Assembly: GCA_024699855.1 (NCBI GenBank)
Contig: JAMPIQ010000002.1
Coordinates: forward strand, 1-64,000
Source of the DNA: Aphelenchoides besseyi
Lineage: Eukaryota > Nematoda > Chromadorea > Rhabditida > Aphelenchoididae
Direction of reading: 5' to 3'
Length of the DNA: 64,000 nucleotides
Shown here: positions 1 through 14,200 of the stretch, piece by piece
Position numbering within the stretch: position 1 is the stretch's first letter
Layout of the letters: every line of letters starts with the position of its first letter
Translations under genes and position numbers: made by a program
Notes under the pieces: generated by a model
What the model was told of the DNA's origin: nothing
Seen by the model: the letters and a program-made list of their open reading frames with translations, nothing else
Database searches by the model: none

Positions 1-2599
1 TTTTTATTAAGAAGCGGTGGTCTTTTGTGGGCTCGAAATTGTTTGACGGAAACCTGAAAATGCAGAAACTCGAAATCTGAAACCTGAAAATATAGTTCAT
101 GAAAATATACTAGACCATTTCTTGGCACGAAAGTTTTTGTCCTCTAATTCTACAACTCGTCACCTTTATTAACGGAGTGTTGGGGGTCTTGTTTGTTCAA
201 TTAATTTGGTGGTGTTGGCTCGAAATAGTTTGAGCTTGTCTCAAACAGCAACCGAAGGTTGGTGGCAGGGACTAATGGGGTGGCGGTCTTTTTTGGCCGA
301 ATCCGTGACCTGTGGATATTGAAATTGCAGACCTGTTGATGGGGTGGCGGGACTGCTGTGGGGTGGCGGGGGATAACTACCTGGCGCTCTTTTTTTAACC
401 GAAACCGTGACCTGTGGAAGGGGGAATTGCTGACCTTTTGAACCCTTTATTTTTGAGCCCTGAAATTGCAGCCCTTTTGAACCCCCTTTTAATTGCCCTT
501 TTTAATTCCCTTTTTTAAACTCCTTTTTTTGAAACCCTTGAAATTGCCTTTTTTGAAACCCCTGAAACTAGTAATTCAAATTGTCATTCAACTCGTCTAC
601 CTATTTTTATTAAGAAGCGGTGGTCTTTTGTGGGCTCGAAATTGTTTGACGGAAACCTGAAAATGCAGAAACTCGAAATCTGAAACCTGAAAATATAGTT
701 CATGAAAATATACTAGACCATTTCTTGGCACGAAAGTTTTTGTCCTCTAATTCTACAACTCGTCACCTTTATTAACGGAGTGTTGGGGGGTCTTGTTTGT
801 TCAATTAATTTGGTGGTGTTGGCTCGAAATAGTTTGAGCTTGTCTCAAACAGCAACCGAAGGTTGGTGGCAGGGACTAATGGGGTGGCGGTCTTTTTTGG
901 CCGAATCCGTGACCTGTGGATATTGAAATTGCAGACCTGTTGATGGGGTGGCGGGACTGCTGTGGGGTGGCGGGGGATAACTACCTGGCGCTCTTTTTTT
1001 AACCGAAACCGTGACCTGTGGAAGGGGGAATTGCTGACCTTTTGAACCCTTTATTTTTGAGCCCTGAAATTGCAGCCCTTTTGAACCCCTTTTAATTGCC
1101 CTTTTTAATTCCCTTTTTTAAACTCCTTTTTTTGAAACCCTTGAAATTGCCTTTTTTGAAACCCCTGAAACTAGTAATTCAAATTGTCATTCAACTCGTC
1201 TACCTATTTTTATTAAGAAGCGGTGGTCTTTTGTGGGCTCGAAATTGTTTGACGGAAACCTGAAAATGCAGAAACTCGAAATCTGAAACCTGAAAATATA
1301 GTTCATGAAAATATACTAGACCATTTCTTGGCACGAAAGTTTTTGTCCTCTAATTCTACAACTCGTCACCTTTATTAACGGAGTGTTGGGGGTCTTGTTT
1401 GTTCAATTAATTTGGTGGTGTTGGCTCGAAATAGTTTGAGCTTGTCTCAAACAGCAACCGAAGGTTGGTGGCAGGGACTAATGGGGTGGCGGTCTTTTTT
1501 TGGCCGAATCCGTGACCTGTGGATATTGAAATTGCAGACCTGTTGATGGGGTGGCGGGACTGCTGTGGGGTGGCGGGGGATAACTACCTGGCGCTCTTTT
1601 TTTAACCGAAACCGTGACCTGTGGAAGGGGGAATTGCTGACCTTTTGAACCCTTTATTTTTGAGCCCTGAAATTGCAGCCCTTTTGAACCCCTTTTTAAT
1701 TGCCCTTTTTAATTCCCTTTTTTAAACTCCTTTTTTTGAAACCCTTGAAATTGCCTTTTTTGAAACCCCTGAAACTAGTAATTCAAATTGTCATTCAACT
1801 CGTCTACCTATTTTTATTAAGAAGCGGTGGTCTTTTGTGGGCTCGAAATTGTTTGACGGAAACCTGAAAATGCAGAAACTCGAAATCTGAAACCTGAAAA
1901 TATAGTTCATGAAAATATACTAGACCATTTCTTGGCACGAAAGTTTTTGTCCTCTAATTCTACAACTCGTCACCTTTATTAACGGAGTGTTGGGGGTCTT
2001 GTTTGTTCAATTAATTTGGTGGTGTTGGCTCGAAATAGTTTGAGCTTGTCTCAAACAGCAACCGAAGGTTGGTGGCAGGGACTAATGGGGTGGCGGTCTT
2101 TTTTGGCCGAATCCGTGACCTGTGGATATTGAAATTGCAGACCTGTTGATGGGGTGGCGGGACTGCTGTGGGGTGGCGGGGGATAACTACCTGGCGCTCT
2201 TTTTTTAACCGAAACCGTGACCTGTGGAAGGGGGAATTGCTGACCTTTTGAACCCTTTATTTTTGAGCCCTGAAATTGCAGCCCTTTTGAACCCCTTTTA
2301 ATTGCCCTTTTTAATTCCCTTTTTTAAACTCCTTTTTTTGAAACCCTTGAAATTGCCTTTTTTGAAACCCCTGAAACTAGTAATTCAAATTGTCATTCAA
2401 CTCGTCTACCTATTTTTATTAAGAAGCGGTGGTCTTTTGTGGGCTCGAAATTGTTTGACGGAAACCTGAAAATGCAGAAACTCGAAATCTGAAACCTGAA
2501 AATATAGTTCATGAAAATATACTAGACCATTTCTTGGCACGAAAGTTTTTGTCCTCTAATTCTACAACTCGTCACCTTTATTAACGGAGTGTTGGGGGT
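1..2599. repeat. 603-bp tandem satellite array
   Basis: The same sequence begins at 1, 604, 1207, 1811 and 2413, so the period is 602-604 bp. Four full copies and about 187 bp of a fifth are present. The match stops at 2599 and the left end is cut by the window. The differences I see between copies are in lengths of homopolymer runs (for example G5 or G6 near 783, C5 or C4 near 481 and 1084). Each unit has a G-rich stretch (for example 335-372) with four G runs, then a pyrimidine-rich tail of C3-4/T5-7 blocks. No coding frame spans the unit. It is a recently homogenised satellite. Confidence 0.97.
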
Positions 2600-2627
2600 G
2601 TAGTTGGTCGGTTTGAGGCATCTTCAA

Positions 2628-2683
2628 ATACATCACGTCAAAATATGGTACTCAGATACATCACATCAAAATATAGTACATGA
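2628..2683. repeat. 28-bp direct duplication at satellite junction
   Basis: Two adjacent copies of a 28-bp sequence (2628-2655 and 2656-2683) differ at a few bases. They lie just right of the break of the 603-bp array, at the border with the second satellite family. Confidence 0.75.
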
Positions 2684-2689
2684 AATCAC

Positions 2690-5600
2690 TGTGAATCTGT
2701 AGCAGTCATAACAAAAAATAGAACTGCAAAATCCCGACGGAAACTCACCAACTTGACTAACGTTAAATAAAAAAGCAAAATCAAAACACAGAGCACGACT
2801 GAAACAAGAACGGGAATATAAACCCTGATTAAAAATATAATCATCGTGAACACCTTTCACCGAGCTGAAGAAATCGCCCCCTTAATTTGATTGATCACAA
2901 ACACTTTTTTTTGAACATGTTAAACTCAAACCACTGATCTCGTCATCTCATTTGAGACAGAACAGTCAACATACCAATACAATTACAAATTGTTGACCTG
3001 AAGGAATGGAAACCCGATCAACACACCAACCATAGCCACCAACTACACTGACTCACCAAGTTGATAGACTTTAAATAAGAAATCAAAATCGTATCCACCA
3101 AAATAATGACACGGAATCGACAAGCTCAACAAAAATCGGATCACCGTCAATGCCTTTTACCGAACTCAAGAAATCATTCCCTAATCTAAACGAATTCAAT
3201 GACTTTCATTTGACCATACCAAACACAAAAGAACTTCAAAACTCAGATATTGACATCTCAACCGCACCTATTTAACAGTCAGCTTACCAATATTGTTTCA
3301 AATTGTTGACTGAACGAATGGAAACCGTACCAATGAATTAATTTGAGTCGATCGACTAAACTCGAACTCACCCAACTGACTGCATCAAATAGAACCAGAA
3401 ATGAAACTCGTATTGAACAGGCCCGAAATAACCGCACGAAATCTACAAACTGGCCAAAATATAATCAACGTCAACAACTTTCACTGACTTGAAGAAATCG
3501 CCCCCTTAATTTGATTGATCAAAAACACTTTTTTTGAACATGTTAAACTCAAACCACTGATCTCGTCATCTCATTTGAGACAGAACAGTCAACATACCAA
3601 TACAATTACAAATTGTTGACTGAAGGAATGGAAACCCGATCAACACACCAACCATAGCCACCAACTACACTGACTCGCCAAGTTGTTAAACTTTAAACAA
3701 GAACTCAAACTCGTATCCACCAAAATAATGACACGGAATCGACAAGCTCAACAAAAATCGGATCACCGTCAATGCCTTTTACCGAACTCAAGAAATCATT
3801 CCCTAATCTAAACGAATTCAAACACATTCATTAGGTCACGTCAAACACAAAAAGAAGTTCAACCTCAGATATTGACATCTCAAGCGCACCTATTTAACAG
3901 TCAGCTTACCAATATTGTTTCAAATTGTTGACTGAACGAATAGAAACCATACCAATGAATTAATTTGGGTCCTTCGACTAAACTCGAACTCACCCAACTG
4001 ATTGCATGAAATAAAACCAAAAATGAAACTCGTATCGACAAAAATAGCGACATGAAATGCACAAACTGAACAACAATAGAATTCGCGACAATGCCATTCA
4101 CCAAACTCTAAATAACCTCCTTAATTTCATTGACCGCACTTTCACTTGAACATATCAACATAAAAAAATGACATCTTGTCATTTCATTTGAGACCGAAGA
4201 AATCATAATATCAATATGATTGCCGACTGAAAGAACGAAAACCATACTAACGCACTAATTCGCTTCCATTAACTACACTCCAACTCAACAGACTAATTGC
4301 ATCAAATAAAAACCAAAATGAAACTCGTGTGCGCCAAAATCATGACACGGAATCCACCAGCTCAACAAAAATAGAATCGGCCTCAGTAAGATCCATTTAA
4401 TTCAAGAAGTCAACTCCTTAATTTGATTGTTTACAAGAATCTTCATTTGAACATGTCAACATAAAAAGAATCAAACCTCAGATATTGTCATTGCATTGGG
4501 GACTGAACAGTCAGCATAACAATACAATTTCAAGTTGCTGACTGAAAGAACGGAACCATATCAACACACTAATTTAAATCCATCAACTTAATTATAACTC
4601 ACCAACTTGATTGACTTCAAATAAGAAAACAAATTCGTATCGAGCAAAATCATGGTACAAAGTCTACAAGCTTTTCGAAAATCGGATGAGCGTCAGTAGC
4701 ATGGACTGACAGACAAAAGATCCCCGCGTTAGTAGAAATGACCACGAGCAATTCCAACTATACCGGCTAACTGCAAAAGGAATCTAACTTCACTCCTCTC
4801 CTTTTAACTGCAACTCTGTAAAAGTCAGAATATCAATAATAACAAATTGACAACAGAGAACCTATCATCCCACGAATTTGAGTCTATTAACGAAAATTCA
4901 ACTCACCAACCTAATTGCATCAAACAGCAATCAATTCCTATCGAACAAACCCAAAATAACCGCACGGAATCTACAGTGAACAAAATCGGATCGGCGTCAG
5001 TAACATGAGCTGACACACAAAAGATTACCTCCATAATCTTAATGACCACGAGTAATTCCAGATATACCGGCTAACTGCAAAAGGAATCTAACTGCACTCC
5101 TCTCCTTTTAACTGCAACTCTGTAAAAGTCAGAATATCAATAATAACAAATTGACAACAAAGAACATATCAGCACGCTAATCATAGCCTTCAATCACATT
5201 GACTCACCAAATTGGTGACGTTGAATAAAAACTAAAAGCAAACTCGTATCGAGCACAACCAAAATCATGGCACGAAATCCACCGGCTCAACAAAAATAGA
5301 ATCGGCCTCAGTAAGATCCATTTAATTCAAGAAGTCAACTCCTTAATTTGATTGTTCACTATCACTTTGATTAGAACACATCAAACACAAAAAGAATTTG
5401 AACTCCAGCTTTTGTCATCTCAACTGCAGATCTGTAACAATGAACATGCCAATATAGTTTCAAATTGCTGACTGAAACTCACTAACTTCACTGACATTTA
5501 ATAAGAAACCAGAATCAAACGCGTATCGAGCACGACCAAATTCATGACATGAAATTCACAAACTGAGAAATAGATTCCGCGTCAGTAACCTTTTGCTAAA

Positions 5601-8600
5601 CTCCAAAATTGAGCTCCTTAGTTTGGCTTATCAAAAACACTTTCATTCGAACATATCAACATAAAAAAATCAAAGGTCAGAAATGGTCATTGCATTTGAG
5701 ACTGTAAAAGTCAGCTTACCAGCATAATTACAAATTCCCGACAAAATGAATGGAAACCTACCAACGCACTAATTGTAGCCATTAATTACACTCAACCTTA
5801 CCAACCTGATTGCATGCAATAGAAATCAAACGCGTATCGACCAAACTCATGGCACCGAACCCACCAGCTCAATAAATAAAATCCGCGTCAGTAAAACCAA
5901 TTAAACTCAAAAAATGACCTCCTTTAATTGATTTATCAAAAACACTTTCATTTGAACGAATCAAACACAAAGAAGTCCAACCTAATATATTGTCATTGCA
6001 TTTGGGACTGAACAGTCAGCTTGCCAATAGTTTCAAATTTACAACTGCAAGAACAGAAACCTTACCAACACACTAACTCGAGTCCACTAACTAAACCCCA
6101 ACTTAGCAAACTGATTGCATGAAATAGAAATCAAATTCGTATCGACCGAAACCATGGTACGAAATCAACAGACTGAACAATAGAATCTGTGTCGATGCCA
6201 TTCAGCGAACTGAAGAAATTACCTCCTTAATCTTGATTGCAACAAACTTCGAACTGTTCCCGCTAACTGCAAAATAAATCAAACTTCAATTCTTTCCTTT
6301 CAATCCCACACTCTAACAATATAACTGCAAATTCCCGACTGAAAGAATGAGAACCGATTAACACATTAATTTTACTCCAACTCACCAAATTGATGGCATC
6401 AAAATGAAACTCGTATAGAACAAACCCGAAATAACCGCACGAAACCAACAAGCTAACCAAAATATCATCGACGTCAACAACTTTCCCCGACCTGAAGAAA
6501 TCACCGTCTTAATTTGATTGATTACAAGAACTTCCATTAAACAAATCATACAAAAAGAACTTTAACCTAAGATATTGTCATTTCATTTGAGACCGTAGAA
6601 ATCATGATAACAATATAATTGCCAATTGCCCACTAAAAAAACGAAAACCATACCAACACACTAACTCAAGTCCACTAACTAAACTCTAATCACCCAACTG
6701 ACTGCATCAAGTAGAAATAGAAACCAAACTCGTATCGACCAAAATAATGACACGAATTACCCAGACTGAATAACAGAAATAAAATTAACGTCAATGCCTG
6801 TCACCGAACTGAAGAAATCCCCTCCTTGATTTGATCGAGTTAAAACACTTTCTTTTGACCATACCAAACACAAAAACTTCAAAACTCAGATGTCATCTCG
6901 ATCGCATCTCTGTAATAATCGACATACCAACACAATTACAAATTGCCAACTGATTGAGCAGAACAGATCGTACTCAATAAATTCGAATTCCCTAACTGAA
7001 CTATAACCATCCAAATTGATTGACTTCAAACAAAAAAATAAAATTCAAGCACATCGACCGAACCCAAACTCACGACACCGAATCTAAAAGTTGAACAAAA
7101 ATAGAATCCCCGTCAGTAGCACCAATCAAACTCAATAAATGATATCCTTAATTTGACTTATCAAAAACACTTTCACTCGAACATATCAAAATAAAAAGAA
7201 TCAAATCTCAAATCTCGTCATTTCATTTGGGACTGTAACAATTAGTGTGCCAATACAATTCCAAATTGGCAACTGAAAGAACGGGAGATCTCGATGCACT
7301 AATTTGAGCCCACTAACTAAACTCCAACTCCCCTACCTGATGACATTAAATAGAAACCAAACAGAAACTCGTATGGACCAAAATCACGACACGGAATCTA
7401 CAAACTGATCAAAAATAGAGTTCGCGTGGGTAACATCGACTGACACACGAAATGTTACCTCGTTAATTGAACCAATCACAAGCTTTCAACTATTCCTGCT
7501 AATTGCAAAAGCAATCAACCTTCTTTCATCCACCCGCACCTCAGTAACAGTCAGCATAACAATATAGTTCCAAATTCTTGACTGAAGGAATGGAAACCAT
7601 ACTAATGCACTAATTTGAGTTCATTAACTACACTCTAACTCACCCAACTGACTGCATCAAATAGAAATCGAATTCCTATCGACCAAACTCACGACACGGA
7701 ATCCACCAGCCCAACACAAATGGAATCCGCGTCAGTAATCCCCGCTAAACTCAAAAATGATCTCCTTAATCTAATGGATTACAAGAAGTTTCATCGAACA
7801 TATCAAGCATAAAGGAAATGAAACATCAGATATTGTCATTTCATTTGGGACCGAACAGTCAGCATAACAATACAATTCCAAATTCCCGACCGAAAGAATG
7901 GAAATTGATTAACGCATTAATTCGAGTCCATTGATTTCACTCCAACTCATTAACTTGGCTGAAAGCAAATGGAAATCAAACTCGTATCGAACAGACCCGA
8001 AATAACCGCACGAAATCTACAAGCTGATCCAAAATAGAGTTCACGTAGGTAACATCAACTGACACACGAAATATCACCTCGTTAATTGAACCAATCACAA
8101 GCTTTGAACTGTTCCTGCTAATTGCAAAAGCAATCAACCTTCTTTCATCCACCCGCACCTCAGTAACAATCAAGATCCCAATAATTCCAAATTCCCGAGT
8201 GAAGGAATAGAACCTTACCAACACACTAACTCGAGTCCACCAACTAAACTCTAACTCATCCAACTGACTGCATCAAATAAAACCAAAAATGAAGCCCGCC
8301 TCGGGCAAAACCAAAATCACGACACGGAATCTACACCCCGACCAAAATATAATTGACGTCAATGGCATTCACCAAACTCAGGAACTCATTTCCCTAATCT
8401 AAATGCGCACACACACTTTCACTTGAACAAATAAAAAAAAGAAATCAAACCTCTGATCTCGTAATCTCATTTGAAACTAAACAGTCAGCATAACAATATA
8501 ACCACAAAAATGCTAAATGATTGAGTACATCACTTCATACTCAATAAATTCGAGTCCATTAAGTAAACTAAATCACCAAGTTAACTGCCAGCAATTTAAA

Positions 8601-11600
8601 CCCCGAAGCAGGCCATAACGAACAAACCCAAAATAACCGCACGAAATCTACAAGCTGAGCAAAAATATAACCAACTCAACGCCATTCACCGAACTGAAGA
8701 AATCATTTCCCTAATTTGCTTGATTACAAGAACTTTCATTGAACATGTCGAACATAAAAAGAATTAAACCTCATATATTGTCATTGCATTTGGGACTGAA
8801 CAGTCAGCATAACAATACAATTTCAAATTGCTGACTGAAAAAACGGAAAACCTATCAACATAATAATCTGAGTCCACTAACTAAACTTCAACTCACCAAC
8901 CTAATTGCATCAAACAGCAATCAATTCCTATCGAACAAACCCAAAATAACCGCACGGAATCTACACAGTGAACAAAATCGGATGAGCGTCAGTAACATGA
9001 GCTGACACACAAAAGATTACCTCCATAATCTTAATGACCACGAGTAATTCCAGATATACCGGCTAATTGCAAAAAAGGATCAAACTCACTCCGCTCCTTC
9101 AACTGCACCTCAGTAACAATCAGAATATCAATAATTGCAAATTGACAACAAAGAACATATCAGCACGCTAACCATAGCCATTAACTACATTGACTCACCA
9201 AATTGGTGACGTTGAATAAAAACTAAAAGCAAACTCGTATCGAACACGACAAAATTAACGGCACGAAATCTACAAGCGAGACGCCAATAGATTTCGCGTC
9301 AATGCTATTCACCGAACTCAAGAAATCACCTTCGTAATCTAAACGAACACAAATACTTCAATTATTACTGATAACTTAAAAAGAATCCTAACCTAAATCT
9401 CGTCATCTCACCCGCAGCTCAGTAACGGTCAGCCTAACAAATATGATCATAAATTGCCAAATGAACAAATACGGAACATATCAATGTACTGATTCTAATC
9501 CATCAAATGAACTCCAACTCACCAAATTAATGACATCACACAGAATCTAAAATCAAGCACATCGTGCACCAATCAAATTAAAGACTCACGAAATGCTTAA
9601 CTGAATGACGACAATAGAGTTCACGTCAATGCCGTTCACAAAACTCAAAAAATTACCCTCTTAATTGAATTAATCACAAATACTTCCACTTGAACATATC
9701 AAGCATAAAAGCAATAAAATTTCCGATTTCGTCATTTCATTTGAGATTGTAACAGTCGGTATGTCACTATAATTCCAAATTGCTGACTGAAAGAATGGGC
9801 CATCTCGATGCACTAATTTGAGTCCATTAACTAAACTCCCACTCATCAAGTTGGCTGACATTAAATAAAAAACCAAAATCGAACGCATATAGAGCACGAT
9901 CGAAATAAGAACAGAAATATGAACGCTGATCAAAAATCGGATCCGCCTCAGTAACTCTCGCTAAACTCAAAAAATCCACCTTCTTAATTTGATTGACCAA
10001 AAACCCTTCCATTGTCCTTGCGAATCACAAAAGAAATCAAATCTCGTCATTTTATCCGAGACCGTAGAAATCATAACACCAACATAGTTTCAAATTGCGA
10101 ACTGAAAGAATGGGAATTTACCAACACACTAACTCGAGTCCACTAACTAAACTCCAACTCACCCACTTAACTGCCATCAAATAGACCAAAATGAAAGTCG
10201 TATTTACCAAAATACCCGTACGGAATCTAAAAGCTGATTAAAACTATAAGCAACGTCAACCCCTTTCACAGAACTGAGGAAATCACCTCCTTAATTTCAT
10301 TGATCACACTTTCACTAGAACACATCAAACACGAAAAGAAGTTTAACTCCAGATTTTGTTAGCTCAACCGCATCTCTGTAATAATCGACATACCAATACA
10401 GTTACAAATTGCCAACTGATAAAGCAGAGCACATCATACTCAATAAATTTGAGTTTATCGACTAAACTCCAACTCCCCTACCTGATGACATTAAATAGAA
10501 ACCAAACTGAAACTCGTATGGACCAAAACCATGACACGGAATCTACAAAACTGAACGAAATCGGATCAGCGTCAATAAGATCCATTAAACTCAAGAAACC
10601 ATCTCCCTAATCTAAATGAACTCAAATACTTTCACTTGAACGAATCAAAAATAAATAGAATCAACTCTTAGATCATGTCATCTCATTAGGACCTTTGTAA
10701 CAATCAAGATGCCAATATAATTCCAAATCACCAACTGAAAGCATAGGAGATATCAACACACCAATTTAAATCCATTAACTGAACTCCGACTCACCAACTT
10801 GATTGACTTCAAATAAGCAATAAAACTCGTATTGGCCGAAATCATGACACGAAATTTCCCAGCTCAACGAAAATAGAATCCGCGTCAGTAATCCCGGCTA
10901 AACTCAAAAAATGATCGCCTTAATCTTATTGATTACAAGGACTTCCATTGAACATATAAAAAATAAAAAACTCAAACCTCAGAAATGATCATTTCATTTA
11001 ATTCTAAACAGTCAGCATACCAATACAATTGTAAATTGCTGACTAAACAAATCGAAACCATACCAACGCATTAACTTACATCCATTAACTACACTGACTG
11101 ACTCACCAAACTGATCACATCAAATTGAAATCAAACCCGTATCGCACAAAATCAAAATAACGACACGAAGTTCTTCACTAAATAACGAGAATAAATATGG
11201 CATTACCAAACTCAAAAAATAACTCCCTTAACTTAGCTCATCAAAAACAACTTCACTTGAACATACCAAAAAAAAGAAATGGAACCTACGATATTGTCGT
11301 TTTATTTTAGACTGCAGCAATCATAATAAAAAATATAGTTCAAATAGACAATTGAAAGCATGCGAGAGATAAACATACTAATTTGAGTCCACTAACTAAA
11401 CTCAAACTCACCAAACTGATTGCATAGAATAGAAATCAAACTCGTATCGACCAAACTCATGGCGCGGAATCTAGAAGTTGAACAAAAATAGAATCCGCGT
11501 CAGTAGCACCAATGAAACTCAAAAAATGACCTCCTTAATTTGATTGATCAACAACTCTTTTTTTTGAACATGTTAAACTCAAAAAGACTCAAACCACTGA

Positions 11601-14200
11601 TCTCGTCATTTCATTTGGAACTGAACTGTCAGTGTAACAATATAACCACAAAATGCTAACTGATTGAGTACATCACATCATACTCAATGAATTTGAGTCC
11701 ACTAAATAAACTCCAACTCACGAATTTGACTGACAGCAAACAAAAAATCAAATTCAAGTCCATCGAACAAAACCGGGATCATGGTGCGAACTCTACAAAG
11801 TGAACGACAATGGAATTAGCGTCAGTAATCTCGGCTAAATTCAAGACATCACCGCGTTAACTAAATTAAGCATAAGTTTCGAACTGTCCCTGCTAACTGC
11901 AGAAGGAATCAAACTCTAATCTTTTCATTCAGCCGCAGCTGTTTAACAGTCAGCTTATCAATATAGTTTCAAATTGACAACCGATTGAGTAGAGCACATA
12001 ACACTCAATACATTTGAGTCCATTAACTAAACTAGGAATCACTAACTTGACTGGCAGCAATTAAGAACCCGAAGCGGGCCATAACGAACAGAACCAAATA
12101 ACCGCACGAAATCCACCAGCTCAACAAAAATAGAATCGGCCTCAGTAAGATCCATTTAATTCAAGAAGTCAACTCCTTAATTTGATTGTTTACAAGAATC
12201 TTCATTTCAACATCTCAACATAAAAAGAATCAAACCTCAGATATTGTCATTGCATCTGGGACTGAACAGTCAGCATAACAATACAATTTCAAGTTGCTGA
12301 CTGAAAGAACGGAAAACCTATCAACATAATAATCTGAGTCCACTAACTAAACTTCAACTTACCAAACTGATAGCATCAAACAGAAATCAAATTCCTACCC
12401 ACCAAAACCAATATCATGACACAGAACCTACAAGCTGTTCGAAAAGCGGATCAGCGTCAGTAACATGGGCTGACACACAAAAGACCACCTCCATAATCTT
12501 AATGACCACGAGTAATTCCAATTATACCGGCTAACTGCAAAAGGAATCTAACTGCACTCCGCTCCCTCAACTGCACCTCAGTAACAGTCAGAATATCAAT
12601 AATTGCAAATTGACAACAAAGAACATATCAGCACGCTAACCATAGCCATTAACTACATTGACTCACCAAATTGATGACGTTGAATAGAAACTAAAAGCAA
12701 ACTCGTATCGAACACGACAAAATTAACGGCACGAAATCTACAAACGAAACGCCAATAGATTTCGCGTCAATGCTATTCACCGAACTCAAGAAATCACCTT
12801 CGTAATTTAAACAAACACAAACATTTTCAATCATTACTGATAACTGAAAAAGAATCCAAACCTACACCACGTCATCTCACCCGCAGCTCAGTAACGGTCA
12901 GCCTAACAAATATGATCATAAATTGCCAAATGAACAAATACGGAACATATCAATGTACTAATTCTAATCCATCAACTGAACTCCAACTCCCCAAATTGAT
13001 GACATTAAGAAGAATCTAAAATCAAGCATATCGTGCACCAATCAAATTAAAGACTCACGAAATGCTTAACTGAATGGCCACAAGAGTTCGCGTGGGTAAC
13101 ATCCGCTAAACTGACACGACCATCTGTTAATCGAAATCATCTCGAGACATTCAATTATCCTGTTAACTGAAAAAGAATCAAATCTCAAATCTTTTCAGTT
13201 TAACCACAAATTCTAAAACAGTCAAGATAATACCCCTGAATGCTAACGGGCGACTGAAAGAATAAACCCGGATCACTGAATAAATTGGAGTCCATCAGCT
13301 TGACCCCGGCTTACTAAACCAATTGACAGTAAATAGGAAGCAAAACTTAAGCAAATACTACACAATCGAAATAACGGCACGAAGTCCTTAACTGCATGAC
13401 GACAATATTGTTCGCGTCAATAACATCGACTAAACTCACACGATCATCCGTTAATCGAAATAATCTCTAAACTTCCAACTGATCATGTCAAATACAAAGG
13501 GAATCAAACCTCAAATTCTTTTCCTCATCCCGGAATTATAACATTCGGATCACTTAGTATTCATGCAAATCAACAACTGAACGATTCCGAATTGATGTTT
13601 AAACCGGAATATTGGATCAACTCACATATTTTGCGCACATCAGAAACACTCACAACACACATTGCGGAATCTGTAAATGATAACAAGTTCTTGTGCTCAT
13701 AATAAAGAGACCGTTGAATCAATTGACAGAAATAGCAAACACAACTCACATACGAATGATACATAATCAAAATGACAAACTACTAAACTTGCAACTGAAC
13801 GACACGTTAATAAGAATCAGCTAATAATAATTGAAACGAAATACAACACAAAAGACATACCGTCATTCGAAATAATCACAAGCGCTTACGATTATCCCTA
13901 AGTAACTGCAAAAATGAATCCAAACCTTGTAGCTCGATTCTTCATCCGAACATTTTGCAACAGTCGGATCACTTGGTATTAATGCAAATACTCAACTGAA
14001 CGAAATTGGATAGATGAATTTACCGAACTGAATAAACGGAAATACTCGACTCGAACCTTCGGCGCACACTTCAACAGTCATAGTCACACTCATCTTAACA
14101 ACTCGTATTCTAAAACAATATCTACTCGTGATAAAGTGCCATTAGATCGATTGACAATAAACTGACGAACTCGCAACCTCCAAAGAAAGACCAGCGGACC
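2690..14200. repeat. Diverged ~311-bp satellite array with higher-order repeats
   Basis: A landmark around CTCGTATCGACC recurs at about 3091, 3409, 3712, 4031, 4325, 4635, 4938, 5246, 5522, 5834, 6136 and onward to about 13350. The spacing is 275-326 bp, with a mean near 311, giving roughly 35 monomers. Neighbouring monomers are strongly diverged, but blocks are near-identical: 2873-3190 and 3487-3800; 4901-5075 and 8891-9065; 9131-9345 and 12598-12812. The plus strand is rich in A and C and poor in G throughout. From about 13500 the copies decay and the spacing changes (similar segments at 13538 and 13955). Small open frames on the minus strand are repeat fragments, not genes. Confidence 0.9.

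Noticed and set aside
1..2599. CRISPR-like regular repeats
   Set aside because: Units of 603 bp are directly adjacent without unique spacers, and the genome is eukaryotic.
3290..3330. GTTTCA words in the satellite, similar to nematode piRNA promoter motifs
   Set aside because: Only some monomers have AGTTTCA or TGTTTCA. The full CTGTTTCA core is not conserved, and no downstream 21U start can be shown.
7976..10012. Minus-strand open frames of 60-95 codons in the satellite
   Set aside because: They share repeated peptide words only because they lie in repeated monomers. They have no domain, no splice logic and stops in sister copies.
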